Shown here piece after piece: positions 25,501 to 33,839 of a stretch of DNA of 64,000 nt. Source of the DNA: Cyrtodaria siliqua (Eukaryota > Mollusca > Bivalvia > Adapedonta > Hiatellidae); the NCBI GenBank assembly GCA_037043455.1, contig JAWPHD010003091.1, forward strand, positions 164,991-228,990, given 5' to 3'. Below the pieces are notes generated by a model. The model saw nothing but the letters and a program-made list of their open reading frames with translations. It did no database searches and was not told where the DNA came from. Both the position numbers and the translations under genes were made by a program. Positions within the stretch are counted from its first letter, which is position 1, and every line of letters begins with the position of its first letter.

Positions 25501-28500
25501 AGAACCATCCATGTGTCTATAGCTATGCCACTGTCACAGAAATGCCCTATAGTATTCAACACAACAGATGTTTCTGTCATGTCCTAACCAGACAAAAGTT
25601 GATATCATGACAGATGTATTAGACTCACTGACATGTCACACACAGCGCTAACAAAACACTGCTGACGCAATATGCCTATTATACGGTTAAAAATGTGACT
25701 GCCTTGCTTGTTTTCCCTAATTAAATAACTTATAATTGCATAATAGGAGATACTAATTACATCAGCTAATTCTGACAGAAATTCAATACAGATGAACAAA
25801 AAAATATCATATTAGAAGACAGTTGTTAACGACAATACCGTACCAATAATCCTTCTCAGCAAGAATGACTTTCCCGTGCCAGCACTGCCAGTAAAGAAGA
25901 TATTCCTGCCACTCTTGACAGCCTCCAGTACAGTTGTCTGCTCCTTGGTCAACATAACAGGGTTGGTCACCGCCAGGGGGCGGCTTACACTGCCTTCCTT
26001 CAGACCTACAACAAAAGTCAATTATATTACAAATTATAATTTTATATGTAGTTTAATCTTTCGAAAAACGATGCATGTATGTTACTCAATCAAGTAATAA
26101 GTTATATTACTACACCTGAAGCTGAACAGTTACACATCAGATTCTCCGGTTTCCTCCCACATTAAGTAAAGACCACCCAAACTGTCAGTGTTTTTTTTAT
26201 GTGTTTTGTGAATGCAGCCTGTACCTGTGCCATTGTGAAAAAAGCGACATTTTTCTAGAAATTGTGAAAATTGTGAAATATTATAACAAAGGAAAAAGAA
26301 ACTTTTTTCACTTTTATTTTCACAGTTTAATATCCGTTGGTTTTAAGTACTGTGTTTGGTAAATACAGACTAGTTTTGACACCAGATTATATTAAGACTA
26401 GTATCCTTACTGGACTATTTATCAAAAAAATAATTTTTTGGATATAATTGTGAAAAAAAGTATACTTTTTGGCATTGTGAAGGGGCCAAATAACGGCCCC
26501 AAATTAGGCACGAAAAAAACACTGACTGTCATCCTTGCCATTAACAGTGATGTGTATAAATTGTCAAATAACTTGATTCATAATCAAGTATATAAATCAA
26601 GTTTATTATAACACCATGAACAGTTACTCATATGTTAATGATCGAATGATGATTATAATAAAAAAAAACAAGAGGCCCAAGAGGGCCTGTGAACGCTCTA
26701 CTGGCTGTTATACCATTGATGAATCGAGTCGTACTACATGGTGTCTAGAGTGTACACAAGGTTTTTCAAGTATTGGACCTAGTGACCTAGTTTTTGACCC
26801 CATGGGACCCATTTTCGAACTTGACCAAAATATAATTAAGACAACATTTCGACAAAGTTTCATCAAGATCGGGTCAGAAATATGGCCTCTAGAGTGTACT
26901 AGTGACCTAGTTTTTGACCCTGTGTGACCCATTTTCAAACTTTAGCAAGCTATAATTGAGACAAATATTCTGACAAAATTGCATCAAGATCGGGTCAAAA
27001 ATATGGCCTCTAGAGTGTACACACGGTTTTTCCAAAGTTAGACCTAGTGACCTAGTTTTTAACACCATGTGACCCATTTTTGAACTTGACCAAGATATAA
27101 TTAAGACAAACATTTTGACAAAGAGTGTACAAAAGGTTTTTCCAATATTTGACCTAGTGACCTAGTTTTTAACCCCATGTGACCCATTTTCAAACTTGAC
27201 CAAGATATAATTAAGACAAACATTCTGACAAAGTTGCATCAAGCTTGGGTCAAACATATGGCCTCTAGAGTGTACACAAGGTTTTTCCAATATTTGACCT
27301 AGTGACCTAGTTTTTAACTTCATGTGACCCATTTCCGAACTTGATCAAGATATAATTAAGATAAACATTCTGACAAAGTTGCATCAAGCTCGGGTCAAAA
27401 ATATGGCCTCTAGAATGTACACAAGTTTTTTCAAGTATTTGACCTAGTGACCTAGTTTTTGACCCCACATGACCCATTTTTGAACTTGACCGAGATTTCA
27501 TAGAGACAAACATTCTGACAAAGTTTCATCAAAATCGGGTCAAAAATATGGCCTCTAGAGTGTACACACGGTTTTTCCAAAGTTTGACCTAGTGACCTAG
27601 TTTTTAACACCATGTGACCCATTTTTGAACTTGACCAAGATATAATTAAGACAAACATTTTGACAAAGTTTCATCAAGATTGGGTCAGAAATACGGCTTC
27701 TAGAGTGTACACAAGGTTTTTCAAGTATTTGACCTAGTGACCTAGTTTTTAACCCCATGTGACCCATTTTCAAACTTGACCAAGATATAATTAAGACAAA
27801 CATTCTGACAAAGTTGCATCAAGCTCGGGTCAAAAATATGGCCTCTAGAGTGTACACAAGGTTTTTCCAATATTTGACCTAGTGACATAGTTTTTGACCC
27901 CACATGACCCATTTTCGAACTTGACAGAGATTTCATTGAGACAAACAATTAAGATAAACATTCTGACAAAGTTGCATCAAGCTCGTGTCAAAAATATGGC
28001 CTCTATAGTGTACACAAGGTTTTTCCAATATTTGACCTAGTGACCTAGTTTTGAACTTCATGTGACCCATTTTCGAACTTGATCAAGATATAATTAAGAT
28101 AAACAATTTGACAAAGTTTCATCAAGATTGGGTAACAAATATGACCTCTAGAGTGTACACAAGTTTTTTCAAGTATTTGACCTAGTGACCTAGTTTTTGA
28201 CCCAACATGACCCATGTTTGAACTTGACCGAGATTTCATTAAGACAAACATTCTGACAAAGTTTCATCAAGATCGGGTCAAAAATATGGCCTCTAGAGTG
28301 TACACACGGTTTTTCCAAAGTTTGACCTAGTGACCTAGTTTTTAACACCATGTGACCCATTTTTGAACTTGACCAAGGTATAATTAAGACAAACATTTTG
28401 ACAAAGTTTCATCAAGATTGGGTCAGAAATACGGCTTCTAGAGTGTACACAAGGTTTTTCAAGTATTTGACCTAGTGACCTAGTTTTTAACCCCATGTGA

Positions 28501-31500
28501 CCCATTTTCAAACTTGACCAAGATATAATTAAGACAAGCATTCTGACAAAGTTGCATCAAGCTTGGGTCAAAAATATGGCCTTTAGAGTGTACACAAGGT
28601 TTTTCCAATATTTGACATAGTGACCTAGTTTTTGACCCCACATGACCCTTTTTCGAACTTGACCGAGATTTCATTGAGACAAACAATTAAGATAAACATT
28701 CTGACAAAGTTGCATCAAGCTCGGGTCAAAAATATGGCATCTCGAGTGTACACAAGGTTTTTCCAATATTTGACCTAGTGACCTAGTTTTTAACTTCATG
28801 TGACCCATTTTCGAACTTGATCAAGATATAATTAAGATAAACAATTTGACAAAGTTTCATCAAGATTGGGTAACAAATATGACCTCTAGAGTGTACACAA
28901 GTTTTTTCAAGTATTTGACCTAGTGACCTAGTTTTTGACCCCACATGACCCATTTTTGAACTTGACCGAGATTATAGAGACAAACATTCTGACAAAGTTT
29001 CATCAAGATCGGGTCAAAAATATGGCCTCTAGAGTGTACACACGGTTTTTCCAAAGTTTGACCTAGTGACCTAGTTTTTAACACCATGTGACCCATTTTT
29101 GAACTTGACCAAGATATAATTAAGACAAACATTTTGACAAAGTTTCATCAAGATTGGGTCAGAAATACGGCTTCTAGAGTGTACACAAGGTTTTTCAAGT
29201 ATTTGACCTAGTGACCTAGTTTTGAACCCCATGTGACCCATTTTCAAACTTGACCAAGATATAATTAAGACAAACATTCTGACAAAGTTGCATCAAGCTC
29301 GGGTCAAAAATATGGCCTCTAGAGTGTACACAAGGTTTTTCCAATATTTGACCTAGTGACATAGTTTTTGACCCCACATGACCCATTTTCGAACTTGACA
29401 GAGATTTCATTGAGACAAACAATTAAGATAAACATTCTGACAAAGTTGCATCAAGCTCGTGTCAAAAATATGGCCTCTATAGTGTACACAAGGTTTTTCC
29501 AATATTTGACCTAGTGACCTAGTTTTGAACTTCATGTGACCCATTTTCGAACTTGATCAAGATATAATTAAGATAAACAATTTGACAAAGTTTCATCAAG
29601 ATTGGGTAACAAATATGACCTCTAGAGTGTACACAAGTTTTTTCAAGTATTTGACCTAGTGACCTAGTTTTTGACCCAACATGACCCATGTTTGAACTTG
29701 ACCGAGATTTCATTAAGACAAACATTCTGACAAAGTTTCATCAAGATCGGGTCAAAAATATGGCCTCTAGAGTGTACACACGGTTTTTCCAAAGTTTGAC
29801 CTAGTGACCTAGTTTTTAACACCATGTGACCCATTTTTGAACTTGACCAAGGTATAATTAAGACAAACATTTTGACAAAGTTTCATCAAGATTGGGTCAG
29901 AAATACGGCTTCTAGAGTGTACACAAGGTTTTTCAAGTATTTGACCTAGTGACCTAGTTTTTAACCCCATGTGACCCATTTTCAAACTTGACCAAGATAT
30001 AATTAAGACAAGCATTCTGACAAAGTTGCATCAAGCTTGGGTCAAAAATATGGCCTTTAGAGTGTACACAAGGTTTTTCCAAAATTTGACATAGTGACCT
30101 AGTTTTTGACCCCACATGACCCTTTTTCGAACTTGACCGAGATTTCATTGAGACAAACAATTAAGATAAACATTCTGACAAAGTTGCATCAAGCTCGGGT
30201 CAAAAATATGGCATCTCGAGTGTACACAAGGTTTTTCCAATATTTGACCTAGTGACCTAGTTTTTAACTTCATGTGACCCATTTTCGAACTTGATCAAGA
30301 TATAATTAAGATAAACAATTTGACAAAGTTTCATCAAGATTGGGTAACAAATATGACCTCTAGAGTGTACACAAGTTTTTTCAAGTATTTGACCTAGTGA
30401 CCTAGTTTTTGACCCCACATGACCCATTTTTGAACTTGACCGAGATTATAGAGACAAACATTCTGACAAAGTTTCATCAAGATCGGGTCAAAAATATGGC
30501 CTCTAGAGTGTACACACGGTTTTTCCAAAGTTTGACCTAGTGACCTAGTTTTTAACACCATGTGACCCATTTTTGAACTTGACCAAGATATAATTAAGAC
30601 AAACATTTTGACAAAGTTTCATCAAGATTGGGTCAGAAATACGGCTTCTAGAGTGTACACAAGGTTTTTCAAGTATTTGACCTAGTGACCTAGTTTTGAA
30701 CCCCATGTGACCCATTTTCAAACTTGACCAAGATATAATTAAGACAAACATTCTGACAAAGTTGCATCAAGCTCGGGTCAAAAATATGGCCTCTAGAGTG
30801 TACACAAGGTTTTTCCAATATTTGACCTAGTGACATAGTTTTTGACCCCACATGACCCATTTTCGAACTTGACAGAGATTTCATTGAGACAAACAATTAA
30901 GATAAACATTCTGACAAAGTTGCATCAAGCTCGTGTCAAAAATATGGCCTCTATAGTGTACACAAGGTTTTTCCAATATTTGACCTAGTGACCTAGTTTT
31001 GAACTTCATGTGACCCATTTTCGAACTTGATCAAGATATAATTAAGATAAACAATTTGACAAAGTTTCATCAAGATTGGGTAACAAATATGACCTCTAGA
31101 GTGTACACAAGTTTTTTCAAGTATTTGACCTAGTGACCTAGTTTTTGACCCAACATGACCCATGTTTGAACTTGACCGAGATTTCATTAAGACAAACATT
31201 CTGACAAAGTTTCATCAAGATCGGGTCAAAAATATGGCCTCTAGAGTGTACACACGGTTTTTCCAAAGTTTGACCTAGTTTTTAACACCATGTGACCCAT
31301 TTTTGAACTTGACCAAGGTATAATTAAGACAAACATTTTGACAAAGTTTCATCAAGATTGGGTCAGAAATACGGCTTCTAGAGTGTACACAAGGTTTTTC
31401 AAGTATTTGACCTAGTGACCTAGTTTTTAACCCCATGTGACCCATTTTCAAACTTGACCAAGATATAATTAAGACAAGCATTCTGACAAAGTTGCATCAA

Positions 31501-33642
31501 GCTTGGGTCAAAAATATGGCCTTTAGAGTGTACACAAGGTTTTTCCAATATTTGACCTAGTGACCTAGTTTTTGACCCCACATGACCCATTTTCGAACTT
31601 GACCGAGATTTCATTGAGACAAACAATTAAGATAAACATTCTGACAAAGTTGCATCAAGCTCGGGTCAAAAATATGGCATCTCGAGTGTACACAAGGTTT
31701 TTCCAATATTTGACCTAGTGACCTAGTTTTTAACTTCATGTGACCCATTTTCGAACTTGATCAAGATATAATTAAGATAAACAATTTGACAAAGTTTCAT
31801 CAAGATTGGGTAACAAATATGACCTCTAGAGTGTACACAAGTTTTTTCAAGTATTTGACCTAGTGACCTAGTTTTTGACCCCACATGACCCATTTTTGAA
31901 CTTGACCGAGATTTCATTAAGACAAACATTCTGACAAAGTTTCATCAAGATCGGGTCAAAAATATGGCCTCTAGAGTGTACACACGGTTTTTCCAAAGTT
32001 TGACCTAGTGACCTAGTTTTTAACACCATGTGACCCATTTTTGAACTTGACCAAGATATAATTAAGACAAACATTTTGACAAAGTTTCATCAAGATTAGG
32101 TCAGAAATACGGCTTCTAGAGTGTACACAAGGTTTTTCAAGTATTTGACCTAGTGACCTAGTTTTTAACCCCATGTGACCCATTTTCAAACTTGACCAAG
32201 ATATAATTAAGACAAACATTCTGACAAAGTTGCATCAAGCTCGGGTCAAAAATATGGCCTTTAGAGTGTACACAAGGTTTTTACAATATTTGACCTAGTG
32301 ACCTAGTTTTTGACCCCACATGACCCATTTTCGAACTTGACCGAGATTTCATTGAGACAAATATTCTGACAAAGTTTCATGATGATTGCATCAGAAATGT
32401 GGCCTCTAGAGTGTACACAAGCAAAAGTTAACGGACGGACGACGGACGGACGGACGACGGACGACGGAAGACGGACAACACACCATCCCATAAGCTCTGC
32501 TGGCCCTTGGCCAGTAGAGCTAAAAATCAGTTGCCACTTTATCTTGACACTTAAGAAAATAAGTAGGTATGCCAGGTATTATATTAAACCGATGCTTAAA
32601 ACTGAAAATTATAATTGGCTCTAGACATGTGTAAACAAAAGGATGCATACATTTTATTTCATGTCATACTTTTTTAGCCGTATTGCACAGCAAAATCCAG
32701 GCTTACAGTTTGACGATATCCGCCTATTTGTCCGTCTACGCGTTTTGATGTTTTTGTCAACATTTTTGTTTTTCCTCATTTCTTAAAAATGAACTGTCAG
32801 CACGTCGGAAAGCTTTGAAACTTGGCACGAATGTTCATTGTCATTGTTACACGACAAGAGCCGTAACTCTGCCATGTATTTTACTTAAATTATTACCCTT
32901 TCTGTTTAAGATTTTTCAGTCGAAATGTTGAATACGCGATTCAGGGTTCACACCACTGTCAGGCTGCCACTGTTGATGCTTCGCTTGTTTAAAATGTATC
33001 CAGATAGACAACAAATAATATAATTAGCCATTTATATCATAAGTTTAATGATTGGCGCTTTATCTGATGCTTACCTCTACTATCCGCAAGTAGCTTTCTT
33101 GCCAAATTATTTCCGAGCGTCTCTTGATTCTCCTTATCGTCACTGTCTATTCTTTTCCGTTTTCCTTTCGGCGTGAACAGATCAGACTTCTCCGCAGCCT
33201 TCGCCTTTAACTCGTTTGCTTCTTTTAAATCTCTGATTGTCAGAGGACTTATTTCTTCGAATGTCCTTGGCAAGACAGACATCAACTTGACTCGGTCTTT
33301 AACAGTTCCTTTCTTTTTCAGACACTCCAACTTTGTAGACATGGTTTTCAGGAACATGATTAACTTATCTGGGGCACAGTTTGACAACATAAACTGTAGT
33401 CTCTCATTTGTTAATTTAATTGTTGCTTTACCATCTTTTGCAAATTTCTTGTGGACTACCATATCGTTAAGTGTGTACTTTACTTCCCGTCTACCTGGGT
33501 AACTGACACAGAGTAGGACATCACGGAATTCATTTCTACCGAGAGTGAATGTGACATTCTTGTGGGTCACTTTACGCAACGTTTCTCCCTTGGCAGACAG
33601 TTCCTCTACATGGGCAAAACAGGTAAGGCTGTTTAAATCCAT
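13283..33642 (-). CDS. PIF1: PIF1 5'-to-3' DNA helicase, complete gene, 10 coding exons
   Basis: An ATP-dependent superfamily 1B helicase that in animals acts in the nucleus and mitochondria on G-quadruplexes, telomeres, Okazaki fragments and stalled forks. Coding exons run from high to low coordinate: 33642-33075, 26005-25844, 25153-25064, 23981-23828, 22386-22272, 21965-21859, 21452-21313, 19296-19102, 15778-15633, 13516-13283. They sum to 1,911 nt, with all phases agreeing, giving 636 residues; human PIF1 has 641. Motifs: Walker A GSAGTGKS 229-236, Ia TASTGVAA near 260, II IDEISMV 306-312, [12 protein letters not shown] 343-351, PIF1 signature region 364-399, [11 protein letters not shown] near 495, SIHKSQ 554-559, [12 protein letters not shown] 577-586. 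The N-terminal 180 residues match the animal PIF1 N-domain, and no Helitron Rep domain is present, so this is the host gene. Introns hold most of the local repeats. Confidence 0.95.
14738..15478 (+). mobile_element. Tandem-repeat-core element, family H (about 150-bp unit), in PIF1 intron 9
   Basis: Starts ACAAGAAATATCACTGTAAG then TGACAAATGCCCCCGAA. Ends at CTATATGCCCCCGCATAAAA. Four units carry CCTCTAAGTGTGACCTTGAC, GCGCGACACRTCGTCTTG and GTGAGCACTTGTGCCAAGTT. Each unit contains TGACCTTGA, the complement of TCAAGGTCA. Related copies lie at 24317-24736 and, reversed, at 43740-44457. Confidence 0.75.
15633..15778 (-). CDS. PIF1: PIF1 coding exon 9, ends at a GC donor
   Basis: 146 nt, phase 1 to phase 0. 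Acceptor GTTTTTCAG, then [20 protein letters not shown] and [19 protein letters not shown] coding (here [15 protein letters not shown]). It ends AAAAGTCAG|gcaagt: the intron starts with GC instead of GT, but otherwise fits the U1 consensus, as is typical for GC-AG introns. No in-frame GT donor nearby preserves the SIHKSQ-GMTLD junction. Confidence 0.94.
15951..17955 (+). mobile_element. Tandem-repeat-core element, family C (about 310-bp unit), in PIF1 intron 8
   Basis: The left end ACAAGAGGCCCAAGTGGGCC and right end (GGACGGACAGACGG, then a CCTTTGGCAAGTAGAGCTAAA word) match those of families A and E. The core differs: CTATGTAAACTTTGGGTCGC, AAACACAAACTTGATAGAGG, GAACATGTTTATG and CATCAAAATCCTTCAAGCGG recur at about 16050, 16950, 17250 and 17560. 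A 576-bp MITE splits the first unit. Confidence 0.75.
16373..16948. mobile_element. 576-bp MITE, 5-bp target duplication TCTAT, hAT5-like
   Basis: Terminal inverted repeats of about 28 bp: it begins CAGTCAAAGCTCTAACC and the complement of its end is CAGTCAGAGCTCTAACC. It is flanked by TCTAT on both sides (16368-16372 and 16949-16953). Removing it restores the family-C word AACTCTATGTAAAC, so insertion into a pre-existing repeat is proven by the sequence. A CAG start and 5-bp duplication fit the hAT5 group; family assignment is inference. Confidence 0.85.
18030..18939 (-). mobile_element. Tandem-repeat-core element, family K (about 165-bp unit), in PIF1 intron 8
   Basis: Four or five units with TTATCTGCCCTTTGCTT, GGGTCAAGGTCACATCC, ACATTTGCTTTGTCA and AAAGTTTGAAAGGTCT. 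The end near 18939 carries GACGCCTTCGCCGCCACCGG, then GGCGAGACA. The better preserved reversed copy is 41386-42391. Each unit contains TCAAGGTCA or a close variant. Confidence 0.75.
19102..19296 (-). CDS. PIF1: PIF1 coding exon 8 (motif V region)
   Basis: 195 nt, phase 1 to phase 1. Acceptor TTGTACAG|GTATATCC, donor GAAG|gtgtga. Encodes [20 protein letters not shown] and [17 protein letters not shown]. The acceptor and the first ~25 nt of the exon are repeated about eight more times immediately upstream (19297-19830). Confidence 0.95.
19297..19830 (-). repeat. 62-bp tandem array made of the PIF1 exon 8 splice acceptor
   Basis: Eight units of 62-64 bp follow the true exon 8 edge; the farthest (about 19775-19830) is decayed. 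On the minus strand each unit reads intron tail, TTTGTACAG, then the exon head GTATATCCAAGAAGTATGAG and GCT. Units 2-3-4 and 5-6-7 share matching variants (GGATTAT / GGATATATACC / CTAAGATATACC on the plus strand), so a three-unit block of about 188 bp was itself duplicated. Each duplicate reads into an in-frame TAA or TGA within about 16 codons, so it cannot serve as a coding exon. Confidence 0.9.
20042..20371. mobile_element. MITE-like element with about 28-bp inverted ends, in PIF1 intron 7
   Basis: The left end AATTGTTTGTTTGCAGTTT, followed by CCGACCCA, pairs with the right end GGGTCGGTCGCAAACTG, followed by CAAACAAACAAT. The inside is A/T-rich with GGGTCGGTAGGTAGG. No clear target duplication. 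A similar GGTAGGTAGG core occurs in the Harbinger-like element at 37596-38066. Confidence 0.65.
21313..21452 (-). CDS. PIF1: PIF1 coding exon 7
   Basis: 140 nt, phase 2 to phase 1. Acceptor GTGCTACAG, donor CACTG|gtaaat. Encodes [20 protein letters not shown], equivalent to the human ATRLCTHQDDV segment (motif IV region). Confidence 0.94.
21859..21965 (-). CDS. PIF1: PIF1 coding exon 6 (PIF1 signature motif)
   Basis: 107 nt, phase 0 to phase 2. Acceptor CCATTCAG, donor GGAAG|gtgagt. Encodes [20 protein letters not shown] and [15 protein letters not shown], the 21-residue-type signature that separates PIF1 helicases from RecD. Too short to stand out as an open frame by itself. Confidence 0.94.
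22272..22386 (-). CDS. PIF1: PIF1 coding exon 5 (motif III)
   Basis: 115 nt, phase 2 to phase 0. Acceptor TTCTACAG, donor TTATG|gtaggc. Encodes [20 protein letters not shown] and ends KRKFCFM, matching the human exon end just before the SKSW signature. Confidence 0.95.
23237..23688 (+). mobile_element. Family-B tandem-repeat element, 5'-truncated, in PIF1 intron 4
   Basis: Enters directly in the core (AACATCAAGAGCATCATTCC) and runs through GTAGTTTCAGAGGAGTAGT, AAACAAAGATGGCCGC and GTCATGCTGATCA to the usual end CATAAGCTCTGCTGATCTTT with a final AGCTAAAA. The plus-strand 140-codon frame across it is a chance frame. Confidence 0.7.
23828..23981 (-). CDS. PIF1: PIF1 coding exon 4 (Walker B)
   Basis: 154 nt, phase 1 to phase 2. 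Starts after TCTTTAG with GIGSGKA and contains [20 protein letters not shown], with Asp307-Glu308 as Walker B. Donor GCAAA|gtaaga. The exon head also contains TCAGGTAAGG, a strong donor-like word inside coding sequence. A tandem duplicate of this acceptor plus exon head lies just upstream (see 23982-24145). Confidence 0.95.
23982..24145 (-). repeat. Tandem duplicate of the PIF1 exon 4 acceptor and exon head
   Basis: 82 bp upstream of the true exon 4 edge, a second acceptor at 24064/24063 reads CACCTTTAG|GTATAGGGTC and continues with an exon-like copy (EQCIELA codons intact) into an in-frame TAA. A third, shorter copy lies at about 24110-24145. The duplicated piece spans intron tail (TAACTATGCCA) plus about 45 nt of exon head. 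Confidence 0.88.
24249..24314. repeat. Perfect hairpin, 25-bp arms, 16-bp loop
   Basis: The left arm 24249-24273 (ATTAATGAGTTTCAG...) is exactly complementary to the right arm 24290-24314. It abuts the left end of the family-H element at 24317. A perfect match suggests recent origin or an end-joining palindrome. Confidence 0.85.
24317..24736 (+). mobile_element. Tandem-repeat-core element, family H, in PIF1 intron 3
   Basis: Left end AACAATAAATGTCACTGTAAG then TGACAAATGCCCCCGAAGTG; right end CTATGCCGCCCTTTGGGGGC then ATAATAAAA. Two core units with GTGACCTTGACCTTGGAGCC and GTGAGCACTTGTGCCAAGTT. Ends and core match 14738-15478. Confidence 0.75.
25064..25153 (-). CDS. PIF1: PIF1 coding exon 3 (motif Ia)
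   Basis: 90 nt, phase 1 to phase 1, encoding [20 protein letters not shown] and then [10 protein letters not shown]. Two acceptors are possible: the AAG at 25156-25154 keeps the phase and restores the LPP-like residues seen in human, while the CAG at 25139-25137 would need a different donor. I chose the first. Donor GCAG|gtaggt. Confidence 0.93.
25844..26005 (-). CDS. PIF1: PIF1 coding exon 2 (Walker A)
   Basis: 162 nt, phase 1 to phase 1. Acceptor TTGTAG|GTCTG, donor ATTG|gtacgg. Encodes [12 protein letters not shown] followed by [19 protein letters not shown]. The catalytic Lys is residue 235, next to human Lys234. Intron 1 upstream (26006-33074) carries the satellite element. Confidence 0.95.
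26186..26524. mobile_element. 339-bp MITE, 5-bp target duplication ACTGT, in PIF1 intron 1
   Basis: Begins CAGTGTTTTTTTTATG and ends GCACGAAAAAAACACTG; the inverted ends match over about 12 bp. ACTGT flanks both sides (26181-26185, 26525-26529). The inside is AT-rich with AGGGGCCAAATAACGGCCCC. The CAGTG ends and 5-bp duplication fit hAT5-like non-autonomous elements. Confidence 0.8.
27150..27168 (-). promoter_or_regulatory. Example Rev-DR2 nuclear-receptor site, present in about 30 satellite units
   Basis: Plus strand TGACCTAGTGACCTAGTTT, that is minus strand AAACTAGGTCACTAGGTCA. This is two AGGTCA half-sites spaced by CT, with the A/T-rich 5' extension of the Rev-erb/E75 DR2 consensus (WAWNTRGGTCA, NN, RGGTCA). 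The same word recurs once per 145-bp unit through 26770-32310, with some copies mutated (for example GACATAG). Binding in this animal is inference. Confidence 0.5.
27947..32370. repeat. Higher-order repeat, three copies of a 1,474-bp ten-unit block
   Basis: The same ten-unit order recurs at exactly 1,474-bp spacing: the marker AAGCTCGTGTCAAAAATATG lies near 27982, 29456 and 30930. Blocks at 27947 and 29421 differ by only a few bases by eye (for example CCAATATTTGACATAG against CCAAAATTTGACATAG). The third block, from 30895, has an 8-bp deletion in one unit (near 31269, TGACCTAG lost between direct repeats) and diverges after 31540. The 27300-27946 segment is an older partial block. Units run 137-158 bp; one long unit carries the extra AAACAATTAAGATAAAC. 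Confidence 0.88.
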
Positions 33643-33663
33643 GATATCAGGTATGATGTGTAT
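33075..33663 (-). CDS. PIF1: PIF1 coding exon 1 (start codon, N-terminal domain)
   Basis: The ATG is at 33642-33640. The segment 33643-33663 is 5' UTR behind a good acceptor (TTTTTCAG at 33664 and above), so at least one non-coding exon lies further upstream and was not found. Encodes residues 1-189: VEELSAKGE and [10 protein letters not shown] align with the human N-domain. A basic run KGKRKR near residue 165 could be a nuclear signal. Ends at donor AGAG|gtaagc, phase 1. It is the only long exon (568 coding nt). Confidence 0.92.
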
Positions 33664-33689
33664 CTGAAAAATATAACATCAATTTTTTC

Positions 33690-33835
33690 TTATTTACTTC
33701 AATTTGTTTGTCTGTATGGTGGTTTACTGCATTTTCAACACATGTAAGCTTATATATGACGGTTGATATTTTGTGGCGGAGGCAGACCACCCACATTTCC
33801 TGGGTAGAACAAGTACTGTACACCTCTCGCCACAT
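33690..33835 (-). repeat. SINE-like body just upstream of PIF1 coding exon 1
   Basis: On the minus strand: GTACTTGTTCTACCCAGGAA, GTGGGTGGTCTGCCTCCGCC, AAAATATCAACCGTCATATA and AGTAAACCACCATACAGAC. Same family as 4436-4612 and 63080-63290. It sits between the PIF1 coding start and any upstream non-coding exon, so it is either intronic or promoter-proximal. Confidence 0.65.
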
Positions 33836-33839
33836 ATAT

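Larger units (their letters stand above)
26668..32525 (+). mobile_element. Giant tandem-repeat-core element, family E (145-bp unit), in PIF1 intron 1
   Basis: The left end ACAAGAGGCCCAAGAGGGCC and GCTCTACTGGC, and the right end (GGACGGACGACGGACGG, then CATAAGCTCTGCTGGCCCTT and AGTAGAGCTAAAA), are those of families A and C. Between them lie about 38 units of about 145 bp: CATCAAGATCGGGTCAAAAA, TATGGCCTCTAGAGTGTACA, CAAGGTTTTTCCAATATTTG, TGACCTAGTGACCTAGTTT, CCATGTGACCCATTTTCGAA and TTGACCAAGATATAATTAAG. No protein is encoded. The usual core of such elements has only a few units; this one has expanded into a satellite of more than 5 kb inside a host intron. Confidence 0.85.

Noticed and set aside
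13283..26021. Helitron-encoded PIF1-like helicase
   Set aside because: Helicase motifs are split across ten spliced exons with host-type phases, the N-terminal domain is that of animal PIF1, and no Rep/HUH domain is present. It is the host gene.
26708..32491. Some thirty minus-strand open frames of 62-76 codons ([19 protein letters not shown])
   Set aside because: They are the 145-bp satellite read in rotating frames (145 is not a multiple of three). Each frame ends in the next unit and none shows coding constraint.
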